The notes: generated by a model not told the origin, from the sequence alone. Counted from the stretch's first letter, positions 34,139 to 43,984 are shown. The stretch is 64,000 nt of DNA from Cryptosporangium aurantiacum (GCF_900143005.1 NZ_FRCS01000008.1:1-64000); one strand, 5' to 3'. Translations and numbers: made by a program.

Positions 34139-35932
34139 TCAGAACGGCGCGTCGTCGGCGGGGGCGGCGGGCAGCCGCTTGAAGGGGTCGCGACCAGTGA
34201 TCTCGCCGGTCACCGGGTTCACCGTGGTCGGCGGCGTCCCCGCCGGGGTATCCCCGGCCTCGCTGCGCCTCGTGGCCCACGCCGGGAACGGGAACTCGAC
34301 CGCGAGCGGCACCGGGATCTCCGGCTGCGCGACGAACATCGTGCCGGGCTTCGCCAGCGTGACCCGCTGCCGCTGGCCCGGCGGCAGGAACCCGTACTCG
34401 GGCCGCCCCGCCTCCGCCGGATCGAGCCGCCCCACGACCTTGATCGAGCTGTTCGAGATGATCCGCCGCTCGACCTCGCTGGCGGTCTGCTGCGCCCCGA
34501 TCAGGATGATGCCCAGCGAGCGGCCCCGCTCGGCGATGTCGAGCAGCACCTCCTTGATGGGGCTGGACCCCTCCCGCGGCGCGTACTTGTTCAACTCGTC
34601 GAGCATCGTGAACAGCAGCCCGCCGGCCCCGGCCTCCTCCTTGCGGGCGGTCTCCGCGGCCAGCACGACACCGACCACGAACCGCTGCGCCCGCTCCGGC
34701 AGATTGTGCAGGTCAACCACGGTCAGCTGCTGGTTCTCCGTCGACACTCGGCGGGTCGGCGTCTCCGGCAGGTCACCGCGGATGAGCGGCCGCAACGCCC
34801 GCAACGAGGACCGCAGCCGGCGCAGGAACGCGTTCACGGTGCCGGCACCGGTCACCGGACCGGCCCAGGCCGAGCGGGTGTCGTCGTCGGCGAGTTTGTC
34901 GGCGATCAGATCGACGAGCTGGTCGTAGGTGCGCACCGGGCGGCCGTCGATCGTGACCGCACCGTCGGTGCCCGCCGGGACGGCGTCCATCCGCAGACGG
35001 GCGGCGACCTGGTGGATCACCATCGTGTACTGGTTGCGCTCGTCCTCCGCGTCCGCGAAGACGAACGGCAGCAGCTCGCTGCGGCAGAACTCGGCGATCG
35101 TCCACCAGAACGCGTGGACGCCGGTCGCCCGCTCCCGGACGTCGGGCCGCCCGGTCGTGTCGCCGGGCAGCGGCGGCGCGTAGAACCCGGTGGAGGCGAA
35201 CGGCTCGGCGGGCAGCCCCATGATCGCGTACTGCGCCCGGAGTGATTCGTCCAGCTTGGTGTTCGTATGGTCGAGGAACAACAGGTCCTCGCCCTTGACG
35301 CTGAAGATCAGCGCCTTGGTGTTCACCGTCCGGCGCCCCAGCACACCCGACCGGAACAGGCCGTAGAGCAGGAACAACGCGAAGCTCGTTTTGGTCGCGA
35401 CGCCGGAGACGCCGGAGATCGACACGTGCGCGCCCCGGGTGCCGTCGAGAAAGTCGAGGTTGACGTAGATCGGCGTCCCGTCGCGGCCGAGGCCGACCGG
35501 CACCTTCCGGTCCATCCGGTCGAAGTAGAGCGCGATCGCCCGCTCCTCGCCGGTGGCGCGACGCACCGGCTCGCCGGGGCGCGGCGGCACGTACACCTCG
35601 GGCTCGACCCGGGTGGTGGCGATCTCCGCCACCTCCTGCACCTGCGCCGGGAGGACGCCGTCGGCGATCAGGAACACGTCCGAGCTGAACTGCGCGCCCT
35701 CGTGCCGCGCGGTGACCTGGGTGACGACGCCCGCGGTGAGCACCGGGCCCAGCCCCGGCACGTCGCGGACGGTGACCACCACGTCGTCGAGCTGCAGATA
35801 CGCGTCGTCCCGGAGCGCCACATGGAACTGCAGCGGGGTGGCGTCTTCGGTGCCCAGCACCCGGCCTACCCACGGGAGGACGGCAGGCTCCACGGCGCCC
35901 CCTTCGGCGAGCCAGCTCGGCGCGGCCGTCAT
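34139..35932 (-). CDS. HerA-like DNA-translocating ATPase
   Basis: 597 residues. Order of features fits HerA/FtsK-type: an N-terminal HAS-barrel-like domain (~20-110), nucleotide-binding loop SGVSGVATKTS (~172-183), Walker B LLFTMLDELNKYAP, and a C-terminal IGAQQTASEVERRI and VVGRLD arginine-finger region. The nucleotide loop lacks the usual G-K pair spacing (TKTS), a variant seen here and perhaps general in actinobacterial members. HerA is a hexameric pump that works with NurA. Separated from sbcD, sbcC and the NurA-like gene only by the cassette. Start ATG 35932; the longer frame to 36049 is not supported. Confidence 0.82.
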   Translation of the reverse strand: MTAAPSWLAEGGAVEPAVLPWVGRVLGTEDATPLQFHVALRDDAYLQLDDVVVTVRDVPGLGPVLTAGVVTQVTARHEGAQFSSDVFLIADGVLPAQVQEVAEIATTRVEPEVYVPPRPGEPVRRATGEERAIALYFDRMDRKVPVGLGRDGTPIYVNLDFLDGTRGAHVSISGVSGVATKTSFALFLLYGLFRSGVLGRRTVNTKALIFSVKGEDLLFLDHTNTKLDESLRAQYAIMGLPAEPFASTGFYAPPLPGDTTGRPDVRERATGVHAFWWTIAEFCRSELLPFVFADAEDERNQYTMVIHQVAARLRMDAVPAGTDGAVTIDGRPVRTYDQLVDLIADKLADDDTRSAWAGPVTGAGTVNAFLRRLRSSLRALRPLIRGDLPETPTRRVSTENQQLTVVDLHNLPERAQRFVVGVVLAAETARKEEAGAGGLLFTMLDELNKYAPREGSSPIKEVLLDIAERGRSLGIILIGAQQTASEVERRIISNSSIKVVGRLDPAEAGRPEYGFLPPGQRQRVTLAKPGTMFVAQPEIPVPLAVEFPFPAWATRRSEAGDTPAGTPPTTVNPVTGEITGRDPFKRLPAAPADDAPF

Positions 35933-36002
35933 CGTTGCGTCCCGGTCAGAATCAGGTGCCCCATGACCACCGGACGCTACCCCACCCGTCGGACAATCCC
36001 GT

Positions 36003-38417
36003 CTACGCGGAGAGCGCCGGCTGCGGAGCCGCGGTACCCGCCGCGGCACCCGCCGCGGACAGCGCCTGCGGAGCCGCCGGGGCGAGCGCGGCGAGCAACA
36101 GATCGGCCAGCTCCGCGGCGGGTAGCGGCCGCGCGAACAAGTAGCCCTGTCCCTTCCGGTAGCCCAGCTCGTGCAGGCGCGCCGCCTGCGCGGCGTCCTC
36201 CACGCCCTCCGCGACCGTGTCCAGCTCCAGGCCGCGCGCGACCTGGCAGAGGAACTCGACGATCACCGCGCGGTCGCCGGGCTCGGTGACGCCGTCCACG
36301 AACGACTTGTCCACCTTCAGGATGTCGACCGGGCAGGTCAGCAGCAGCCCCAGCGACGAGTGGCCGGTGCCGAAGTCGTCCAGCGCGACCCGGACGCCGA
36401 GCGCCCGCAGCGCGTGCAGCGCCTCGACCGCCCGCCCGCCGCCGAACACCGCGGTCTCGGTCACCTCGACGACCAGGTACTCCGCGGGCAGCCCCGAGTC
36501 GGCGAGCGCCGCGGCCACGTCGTCGACGAAGTCCGGCTCGTCCAGCTGACGGGGCGACACGTTGACGCAGACCCGCGACGGCGCGGCGCCGCCGTACACG
36601 GCCGACCACGCAGCAGCCTGCCCGCAGGCCTCGCGCAACACCCAGCGGCCGAGCGGGACGATCAGCCCGCTGCGCTCGGCGACCGGGATGAAGCGGTCCG
36701 GCGGGATCAGCCCCCGCTCCGGGTCGTGCCAGCGGACGAGCGCCTCCACCCCGGCGATCCGCTGCTCGGGCAGCGTGACGATCGGCTGGTAGACGACCCG
36801 GAAGTCGCCGCGGCCCAGACCGTCGCGCAGGCCGGCGGCCAGGCGGGCCGCCTCGACCGCGGACGCGTCCATCGCCGGGACGAAACGCGCCCAGCCACCG
36901 GCGCCGGTCTTCGCCGCGTACATCGCGACGTCGGCCCGACGGATCAGCTCGTTGGAGTCGGCGGCCACCCATCCGTCGGCCAGCCCGACGCTGGCCCGGA
37001 TCCGCAGCTCGTGACCGTCGATCCGGAGCGGCTCCGCGAGCGCGGCGAGGATCTGCCCGACCCGGGCCGCCGGCCGCTCCGGGTCGGTACGCACACCACG
37101 GAACAGCACCGCGAACTCGTCCCCGCCGAGCCGGGCAACGGTGTCACCCTCCCCGACGGCCTCCCGGATCCGCGCCGCCGCAGCGACCAGCAACTGATCG
37201 CCGACGATGTGCCCGAGCCGGTCGTTGACCGACTTGAAGTCGTCCAGGTCGATCAGCGCCATCGCCACGTCGTCGGCAGCGGCCGGGGACGTCAACGCGG
37301 CATCGATCCGCTCGGCCAGCAGAACGCGGTTGGCCAGCCCGGTCAGCCCGTCGTGGCTCGCCTGGAACGTCAACCGATTCTCCGACGTCCGCAGTTCCGC
37401 GACGGTCTGGTCGAGCTGGTCGACCAGCCGGCCGTTCTCCCGGAAGCTCACCAGCTGCCGGGCCGCCACCAGCGCGGTCACCAGCACCGCACCGAGGATG
37501 ACCGGCTGCTCGTCGCGGTGGCCCTGGACGGTGTGCAGCAGCAGGACGTCGGTGAGCGCGATCGCGACGTATGGCAGCAGGTACAGCCATCGGAACCGCC
37601 CCGGACGCGGTTCGGCCGCCACCGGCGACGCGTCCAGCGCGGCCAGCGCCGCCCGCCGCTGCCGCTCCACCGCCGCGGTGAGGAAGAGATAGGCCAGCGG
37701 GAACGACAGCAGCGACGAGTTGACGTACGGCCGGACCGCGAAAAGCGGCGTGAGCCCCGCCGTGCTCGCCGAGGTGAGCGCGGCGAGCGCGAGGAGTTGC
37801 AGCGCACCGGCGTCGACCTGCCGGACGCCGGCGAACGAGATCTTCAGCAACGCCAGGACGCCGAGGAAACCCGCCGCGACGGTCCCCACCAGCGGGAGCG
37901 TCGAGCCGGTCGCCGCCACGAAGCCGCCGGCCGACCGCAGCGCGAAGTACCAGGTGAACAGCGCGCTCCCGGCCAGCACCGTGCCCGCGTCCAGCGCGAA
38001 CGTCACCCACGCGGTCCGCGTCATCCGGTTGACCGGCACCATCAGCAGCGCGACCAGGATCAAGCCCAACCCGGCCAGGAAGCACGACGTCGTCCGCAGG
38101 GTCATCACCTGGCTGGGACCGCCCGGATGCCCGACCGCGTCGACGAGCTGGCTCACCGCACCGACCGCGATCAGGCCGACCGCGGCGGCGATCATCCGCC
38201 AGAACCGGCGGGACGCGTCCGGGAGCGGCGTCGCGACCACCAGCCGGCCGGTTGCCACCACCCCGATCAGCACGACGGCGAGCGGCGGGATCCAGCCGAC
38301 GATCGGCGGCGCGATCGGACCGTTCCAGGCGAGCACCAGGTAACCGAAGCTGAGCAACGCGCACAGCAACGCCGCCCGGGTCAGCCGCCCCGGCTGCTCG
38401 GTGAGACGTACACGCAT
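36003..38417 (-). CDS. membrane GGDEF-EAL c-di-GMP protein
   Basis: 804 residues. About ten membrane segments in the first ~330 residues, then a GGDEF domain (~350-515) with intact GGDEF at 431-435, then an EAL domain (~525-785) with EALVRW (EAL at 558-560), NVSPRQL, EVTETAVF, LDDFGTG, DKSFV and AEGVED. Both catalytic sites look complete, so it could make or break c-di-GMP at the membrane. Start ATG 38417 (candidates further upstream exist). Divergent from narK. No sensor domain other than the membrane part. Confidence 0.92.
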   Translation of the reverse strand: MRVRLTEQPGRLTRAALLCALLSFGYLVLAWNGPIAPPIVGWIPPLAVVLIGVVATGRLVVATPLPDASRRFWRMIAAAVGLIAVGAVSQLVDAVGHPGGPSQVMTLRTTSCFLAGLGLILVALLMVPVNRMTRTAWVTFALDAGTVLAGSALFTWYFALRSAGGFVAATGSTLPLVGTVAAGFLGVLALLKISFAGVRQVDAGALQLLALAALTSASTAGLTPLFAVRPYVNSSLLSFPLAYLFLTAAVERQRRAALAALDASPVAAEPRPGRFRWLYLLPYVAIALTDVLLLHTVQGHRDEQPVILGAVLVTALVAARQLVSFRENGRLVDQLDQTVAELRTSENRLTFQASHDGLTGLANRVLLAERIDAALTSPAAADDVAMALIDLDDFKSVNDRLGHIVGDQLLVAAAARIREAVGEGDTVARLGGDEFAVLFRGVRTDPERPAARVGQILAALAEPLRIDGHELRIRASVGLADGWVAADSNELIRRADVAMYAAKTGAGGWARFVPAMDASAVEAARLAAGLRDGLGRGDFRVVYQPIVTLPEQRIAGVEALVRWHDPERGLIPPDRFIPVAERSGLIVPLGRWVLREACGQAAAWSAVYGGAAPSRVCVNVSPRQLDEPDFVDDVAAALADSGLPAEYLVVEVTETAVFGGGRAVEALHALRALGVRVALDDFGTGHSSLGLLLTCPVDILKVDKSFVDGVTEPGDRAVIVEFLCQVARGLELDTVAEGVEDAAQAARLHELGYRKGQGYLFARPLPAAELADLLLAALAPAAPQALSAAGAAAGTAAPQPALSA

Positions 38418-38614
38418 GGTCACGGCGTTCCATCGGCGCCGCCGTGCCGACTCGCGAGCCTTCCCCCACGAATCAACCGTTCTGCACCGACGGCCGCCCC
38501 TAACCGTCGCCGATTCGCCGCGTGCGGGAGATGTTGCGCAGGCGACGCGGTCATCCAACCGAAGGGAAACAGCGAATTTTTAGCGTCGGGCAACGCCGGA
38601 CGAGAGGGAACCCG

Positions 38615-40087
38615 ATGGCAGTGCCCACAGCACCCACCGAGACCACCACCACACCCACGACCACGGCGGCCGCGCCGGTACGCCGCTCAGGCCGCTGGAT
38701 CGACGACTGGCGCCCCGAGGACCCCGAGTTCTGGGCAGCGGGCGGCAAAAAAGTCGCCCGCCGCAATCTGATCTTCTCGATCCTCTCCGAGCACATCGGG
38801 TTCTCGATCTGGACCATGTGGTCCGTTCTCGTCCTGTTCCTGCCCGCCGCCGAGTACGGGCTGACCCCGGACGACAAGTTCCTGCTCACCGCGGTTCCCG
38901 CGTTCGTCGGCTCGTTCCTCCGCCTGCCCTACACGTTCGCGGTGGCGAAGTTCGGCGGCCGGAACTGGACGATCGTCTCGGCGAGCCTCCTGCTCATCCC
39001 GGCGATCGCCACCGCGATCGTGCTGGAGCCGGGCGTCTCGTTCAGCACGCTGCTGATCGTGGCCGCGTTCGCCGGGGTCGGCGGCGGCAACTTCTCCAGC
39101 TCGATGGCGAACATCAACGCGTTCTACCCGAACCGCCTCAAGGGCATGGCGCTCGGCCTGAACGCGGCCGGTGGCAACCTGGGCGTCGCGCTCGTGCAGA
39201 TCGTCGGCCTGATCGTGCTGGCCGCCGCGGGCGGGGTGGCCGCCAGCGTCGAACCGCGTCTGGTGCCCGCCCTGTACATCCCGGCGATCGTGCTGGTCAC
39301 CGTGCTCTCCGCGGTGAAGATGGACAACCTCAGCCACGCAAGCAACGACAAGCGCGCGATGCGGGACGTGATCAAGGACCGCCACAGCTGGATCATGTCG
39401 CTGCTGTACATCGGCACGTTCGGCTCGTTCATCGGCTTCAGCTTCGCGTTCGGCCAGGTCCTGACCCAGTTCCTGGTGCCGGACAACCTGCCGGCCGGAG
39501 TCACCGTCGCGACCGCCGATCCGGCCGTGCTCAAGGCCGCCCAGGCCGCGGCCTCGCTGGACGCGCTGAAGGTGATCTTCCTCGGCCCGCTGCTCGGCTC
39601 GATCGCCCGCCCCGCCGGTGGCTGGCTGGCCGACCGCTTCGGCGGCGCCCGGATCACGCTCGTCACGTTCGTCGGCATGGGCCTCTTCGCCGGCCTGGTG
39701 CTGCTGGCCTCGCAGGAGAAGTCGCTGGCGCTGTTCTACGTCGGCTTCATCTCGCTGTTCATCCTGAGCGGCGTCGGCAACGGCTCGACCTACAAGATGA
39801 TCCCGGCGATCTTCCGCGCCAAGGCTCAGCGCCACGCGTCCGAGGGCGCTGACGCCGACTGGGAAGCGAACGAGGCCCGCCGCCTGTCCAGCGCGCTGGT
39901 CGGCGTCGCGGGCGCGATCGGCGCGTTCGGTGGAGCGCTCGTGCAGATCATGTTCCGCCAGTCGTTCCTGACCTACAAGAACGCCGACGCGGCCTACCTC
40001 GGGTTCATCGGCCTCTACGTCGTCTGCTTCGCAGTCACCTGGTTCGTGTACCTGCGCAAGTCCCCGTCCAAGCTCGCGGGCGTCTAG
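38615..40087 (+). CDS. narK: nitrate/nitrite MFS transporter (NarK/NasA type)
   Basis: 490 residues, twelve predicted membrane segments. Nitrate/nitrite porter markers: RLPYTFAVAKFGGRNWT near segment 3, GVGGGNFSSSMANINAFYP (the GGGNF nitrate signature) and GAIGAFGGALVQI near the end. A threonine/alanine-rich head (~25 residues) precedes. Imports nitrate or exports nitrite; no nitrate reductase gene is in the window. Start ATG 38615 with GAGAGGGA upstream. A perfect hairpin terminator follows. Confidence 0.9.
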   Translation: MAVPTAPTETTTTPTTTAAAPVRRSGRWIDDWRPEDPEFWAAGGKKVARRNLIFSILSEHIGFSIWTMWSVLVLFLPAAEYGLTPDDKFLLTAVPAFVGSFLRLPYTFAVAKFGGRNWTIVSASLLLIPAIATAIVLEPGVSFSTLLIVAAFAGVGGGNFSSSMANINAFYPNRLKGMALGLNAAGGNLGVALVQIVGLIVLAAAGGVAASVEPRLVPALYIPAIVLVTVLSAVKMDNLSHASNDKRAMRDVIKDRHSWIMSLLYIGTFGSFIGFSFAFGQVLTQFLVPDNLPAGVTVATADPAVLKAAQAAASLDALKVIFLGPLLGSIARPAGGWLADRFGGARITLVTFVGMGLFAGLVLLASQEKSLALFYVGFISLFILSGVGNGSTYKMIPAIFRAKAQRHASEGADADWEANEARRLSSALVGVAGAIGAFGGALVQIMFRQSFLTYKNADAAYLGFIGLYVVCFAVTWFVYLRKSPSKLAGV

Positions 40088-40110
40088 GGCGATATCTACG
40101 CCTGCATGGC

Positions 40111-40142
40111 TGAGGGCCGGTCGCTTCCGCGACCGGCCCTCA
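40111..40142 (+). terminator. perfect hairpin terminator after narK
   Basis: TGAGGGCCGGTCGC, loop TTCC, then the exact complement: 14-bp stem with 4-nt loop, 23 bp past the stop. No U-run, as usual for actinobacterial terminators. It also faces the converging cupin operon at 40217. Confidence 0.85.
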
Positions 40143-40216
40143 CCGCGTCCACCGAGTCGTCCCGCCCGCCCGTGCGTGGTTGCTCACCCACCCTCGCGCG
40201 CTGGGGGTGTGCAGGG

Positions 40217-40642
40217 TTAAGCGAGCTGCCAGTCTTCGTATTCGAAGCCGGGGGCGACGATGCAACTCACGAGTACGGGGGCATCGCCCGCGGGGCGGGC
40301 GGCCTGCCACTGGCCTCCGGGCACCAACCCCTGAAACTGGTGCCCGGCGGTCAAATCCGGTCCGAGTACCAGCTCGCGCGCATCGTCCGCATCCGGGCCG
40401 GACGCGATCGTGAGCACCAGCGGGCCGCCGCTCTGCCAGAGCCACAGCTCGTCCGAGCGCACCACGTGCCACCGGGACACCTCGCCGGGCGCGAGCAGGA
40501 AGTAGATGCCGGTGGCCGCCGCCCGCGGACCGGGATATCCGTCCGGCCGGAACTCCACCGGCGACCGCCAGGTCTGCCGGAACCACCCGCCCTCCGGGTG
40601 CGGTTCGAGGTCGAGTGCCTGCGCCAACGCCGGTTTTGTCAC
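40217..40642 (-). CDS. DUF985 cupin-domain protein
   Basis: 141 residues, full length for DUF985 (cupin_5). HPEGGWFRQTW, GIYFLLAPGEVSRWHVVRSDELW, GHQFQGLVPGGQWQAA and the end VLVSCIVAPGFEYEDWQL are family features. Beta-barrel, presumed metal- or sugar-binding, function unknown. Starts 9 bp after the GGDEF-EAL gene stop at 40652 on the same strand, so both are likely one transcript. Confidence 0.9.
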   Translation of the reverse strand: MTKPALAQALDLEPHPEGGWFRQTWRSPVEFRPDGYPGPRAAATGIYFLLAPGEVSRWHVVRSDELWLWQSGGPLVLTIASGPDADDARELVLGPDLTAGHQFQGLVPGGQWQAARPAGDAPVLVSCIVAPGFEYEDWQLA

Positions 40643-40651
40643 CCGCCCAGC

Positions 40652-43492
40652 TTAGGAATGCGTCAGGTCGCCGACCACCCGGGCTTCATCGTCCAGCCGC
40701 TCGAGCAGCGCGTCGATCTGGTCGACGTCCATCGCGCCGGCGAAGTGGAAGCCCTGCGCGTACTGGTATCCCAGCTCGTACAGCCGTTCGGCCTGCGCCG
40801 CGCTCTCCACCCCCTCGGCCACCGCCCGCAGCCCGAGCCCCTTCGCGATCTCGATCAGCGACGTCGCGATCGCCGCCTGCTCGGTCGTCCCGGTGATCCC
40901 TTCGACGAACGACCTGTCCACCTTCAGGACGTCGACCGGGCAGGTCCGCAGCAGCCCGAGCGACGAGTGCCCGGTGCCGAAGTCGTCCAGCGCGATCCGC
41001 ACGCCCAGATCGTCCAGCGCACGCAGTTCGTCGAGTGCCCGGCCGCCGTCGAACACCGCGGTCTCGGTCACCTCGACGGTCAGGCACTCCGGCGCCAAGC
41101 CGACATCCGCCAGGATCGTCCGCACCCGCTCCGCGAAGCCGGGCTCCCGCAGCTGCCGGGCAGAGACGTTGACGTTGACGCTAGTCAGCGGCGATCCGCC
41201 GGGCCGGTCACGCCAGCGGACGGCCTGCGTACACGCGGTCCGCAGCGCCCATTCGCCCAGCCCCACGATCAGCCCGTTGCGCTCGGCCACCGGCACGAAC
41301 CGAGCCGGCGAGATCGACTGCCCGTCCGGGGTCCGCCACCGCACCAGCGCTTCCACGCCGGTCAGGGCGCCGTCGGGCAGCGTCACGATCGGCTGGTACA
41401 CCATCCGCAACTCGCCGTTGTCGAGTGCCTGCCGCAGCTGCGCGCCCATCCGCGCCGACTCGATGCTCCGCCGGTCCATGTCGGCGTCGTAGTGCGCGTA
41501 CCGGCCCTTCCCGGCCTCCTTCGCCGCGTACATCGCGACGTCGGCCCGGCGCAGCAGCTCCGTGTTGTCGTCGCCGAGCCGCGCGTCGGCCAGCCCGATG
41601 CTGGCCTGGACCAGCAGGTCGTGACCACCGGCGGGCACCGGAGCGCAGAACGCGTCGATCAGCGCTTCGGCGAGCGCGGTCGCCTGCTCAGGCTCTGACC
41701 CGACCAGCAGCACCGCGAACTCGTCCCCGCCGAGGCGGGCGACGACCTGCCCGGGTGGAACCGCGTGGCGCAGCCGGTCGGCGAGCGCGACCAGCAGTTC
41801 GTCGCCCGCGCCGTGGCCGAGCCGGTCGTTGATCGTCTTGAAGTCGTCGAGGTCGATCAGCGCGACGGTGACCGGCGCGTCAGGGAACTCGGCCAGCTCA
41901 GCCAGCGCGGTCTGCGTCCGCTCCAGGAACAGCGTCCGGTTCGGCAGCCGCGTGAGCCCGTCGTGGGTCGCCTGGTGGCTGAGCTGATCCTGGTACCGGC
42001 GCCGCTCGGTGACGTCCCTGGCGTTGCTCACCAGACCGCGGACGTCCGGGTCGTCGTAGAGGTTCGTGCTGACGATCTCCAGCATCCGCCACGAGCCGTC
42101 GACGTGCCGGACCCGGGCGTGGTAGGTCACGACGCCCCGCGGTTCGTCGGCGATCGAGTCGATCGCCGCCCGGACCGGCTCGGCGTCGTCGGGGTGGATC
42201 AGCGTCATCGGGTTGAGGGCCGGCAGCTCGTCCGGCGCGAACCCGAGCACCCGGAACGTGCTCGGGGTGGCGAACCGCGTCTGGTCGTCCCGGTCGGTGA
42301 TCAGCACGATGTCGGTGGAGTTCTGGACCAGCGCCCGGAACCGCCGCTCCTGGCTGCGGATCTCGGCGAGCGTCCCGTCGAGGCTCCGCAGCAACCGGCC
42401 GTTCTCGTGCAGGGCCGCGACCTGTCGTCCGACGACCAGGCCGGTGAGCACCACCGCGGCGACCGCGACCACCCAGGCCGCGTCGAACGGCCCGACCTCG
42501 GTGCCGACCGCGACCAGCAGCAGGACGTCGGTGGCGCCGATCGCGACGTACGGGATCACGCTCCAGGCTCGCTGGCGCTGCGGCTGCCCGGACCGGCGCG
42601 TGCCACGGCCGGCCGCCCGGACCTGCCGGTCGGCCGCGCAGACGATCAGGAAACACGCGGCGGGCGTGGCCAGCTGGCCGCTGTCCAGCCGGTCGTCGAC
42701 ACCGAGCAGCGGCAACGCGATCGCGACGCTGATCCCGGCCAGGACGCCGAGCGCCAGCAGGATGAGCGCGGCGCGGTCCACCAGCTGCGGGCCCGCGACC
42801 GTCACCTTGACGATGACGACGACCGCGATGAACTCCAGCACGCCGGCGACGAACAGCGCGGGCAGCCAGTCGGCGCGGTCGGCGTAGAGCAGCTGGTTCA
42901 TCCAGAAGTAGATCGGGTAGAGCGCGGCGGCGATGACGACGGCGCCGATGTCCAGCCCGAGCGTGAGCAGCTGCCTGCGGGGCCGGTTACCGGTGGGGAC
43001 CCGCAGCAGCGTCCAGACGAGGTGCAGCGCACCGACCGCGTAGCAGGCCATCGAGAACCAGCCGGGTTCGCGGTTGCCGTTGTGGTCGGCCCAGACCTCG
43101 GCGGCGTTCGCGGTCATCCCGGCGGCGAAGAGCAGCAGCGTCACCGGCAGCCGGCTCCACAGCGCCCGGCCGGGCGCGGGCAACCGGGGCGAGCGGCCGG
43201 CCCGGCGGCAGGCCTCGGCGGTCAGCAGCATCGCGAACGGGACGATCAGCCAGGCGACGACCGAGGTGACGTGCCGTTCGACGTCGGTGGAGACGGCGAA
43301 CGCGGCCCAGCCGAACGCGACGACCAGCGAGAGCAGCGAGCCGGCCAGCAGCGGGGTCGGGCGGAACCGGGGGATCGTCGGACGCGCGGGGACCTCGGTG
43401 CCCCGGTGCACGTTCGCCACCCCGTCGGTCACCGGCAGCCCACCCGTCGTCTGATTACCCGCTGTCCGCGGGAGTGTGCCATGCGTCCACAT
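40652..43492 (-). CDS. membrane PAS-GGDEF-EAL c-di-GMP protein
   Basis: 946 residues from ATG 43492 (a GTG start ~60 nt later is possible). About nine membrane segments to ~370, a PAS/PAC domain (~385-500; DIVLITDRDD, NARDVTERRRYQ), GGDEF domain (~505-675) with GGDEF at 588-592, EAL domain (~690-930) with EALVRW at 714, LDDFGTG and AEGVES. Both catalytic cores look intact. It parallels the 36003-38417 protein closely in the C-terminal half (shared runs such as VGLGEWALR/VPLGRWVLR, FGTGHSSLGLL), so the two are paralogs. Followed by the cupin gene. Confidence 0.92.
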   Translation of the reverse strand: MWTHGTLPRTAGNQTTGGLPVTDGVANVHRGTEVPARPTIPRFRPTPLLAGSLLSLVVAFGWAAFAVSTDVERHVTSVVAWLIVPFAMLLTAEACRRAGRSPRLPAPGRALWSRLPVTLLLFAAGMTANAAEVWADHNGNREPGWFSMACYAVGALHLVWTLLRVPTGNRPRRQLLTLGLDIGAVVIAAALYPIYFWMNQLLYADRADWLPALFVAGVLEFIAVVVIVKVTVAGPQLVDRAALILLALGVLAGISVAIALPLLGVDDRLDSGQLATPAACFLIVCAADRQVRAAGRGTRRSGQPQRQRAWSVIPYVAIGATDVLLLVAVGTEVGPFDAAWVVAVAAVVLTGLVVGRQVAALHENGRLLRSLDGTLAEIRSQERRFRALVQNSTDIVLITDRDDQTRFATPSTFRVLGFAPDELPALNPMTLIHPDDAEPVRAAIDSIADEPRGVVTYHARVRHVDGSWRMLEIVSTNLYDDPDVRGLVSNARDVTERRRYQDQLSHQATHDGLTRLPNRTLFLERTQTALAELAEFPDAPVTVALIDLDDFKTINDRLGHGAGDELLVALADRLRHAVPPGQVVARLGGDEFAVLLVGSEPEQATALAEALIDAFCAPVPAGGHDLLVQASIGLADARLGDDNTELLRRADVAMYAAKEAGKGRYAHYDADMDRRSIESARMGAQLRQALDNGELRMVYQPIVTLPDGALTGVEALVRWRTPDGQSISPARFVPVAERNGLIVGLGEWALRTACTQAVRWRDRPGGSPLTSVNVNVSARQLREPGFAERVRTILADVGLAPECLTVEVTETAVFDGGRALDELRALDDLGVRIALDDFGTGHSSLGLLRTCPVDVLKVDRSFVEGITGTTEQAAIATSLIEIAKGLGLRAVAEGVESAAQAERLYELGYQYAQGFHFAGAMDVDQIDALLERLDDEARVVGDLTHS

Positions 43493-43588
43493 CGCGGAGC
43501 GCCTCGGCGTCGAACGTCGCGGAGATACCGGCACACGCCGCAGTCAGACCATCGGATCCGGGATGCCCGGAATGAGGGGATCGCCGGA

Positions 43589-43984
43589 TCAGGCCGGTGA
43601 CGCCGGTCGCTCCCCAGGCGCCGCCTCGTCAACCGCGGGCGCAGGGGGCGCAGGGGGCGCAGGGGGCGCAGCCGCGTCGGCCACCGGCGCGGGAGCCGCG
43701 GGGGGCGGGCCGGCGGGACACGGGGGCGGCTCTGGCGCGACGGCGAGCGGTGTCGCTTCGACCGGCGTACCGCCCGGACCCATCACGACCGACGCGCCCG
43801 CGGTCGCCAGTAACCGCCGATGGCGGATCAGCAGCCCGGTGCCGCAGCACAGCGCGAGAACGAACGCACCGATCGCGGCCCAGATGCTCAGGATCGCCAG
43901 GTCGGCTAAGACCAGGAGCGACCAGAATCCCCCGGACACGACCCAATGCGGTCGCCGGTGGTGGAACGACGCGCGGGGGTTCAT
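43589..43984 (-). CDS. small two-TM protein with proline/alanine-rich tail
   Basis: 131 residues. Two hydrophobic segments (FWSLLVLADLAILSIWAAIGAFVLALCC) after a basic head, then ~65 residues of P/A/V-rich sequence with APPAPPAPPAP. Start ATG 43984. No family recognised; likely a membrane protein with a disordered tail. Lies 96 bp upstream of the PAS-GGDEF-EAL gene. Confidence 0.6.
   Translation of the reverse strand: MNPRASFHHRRPHWVVSGGFWSLLVLADLAILSIWAAIGAFVLALCCGTGLLIRHRRLLATAGASVVMGPGGTPVEATPLAVAPEPPPCPAGPPPAAPAPVADAAAPPAPPAPPAPAVDEAAPGERPASPA

Noticed and set aside
38550-38614. GlnR-type box before narK
   Set aside because: GTCAT-N6-GAAGG matches the GlnR half-site pattern only loosely (about 7 of 10 positions) and there is no second half-site pair.
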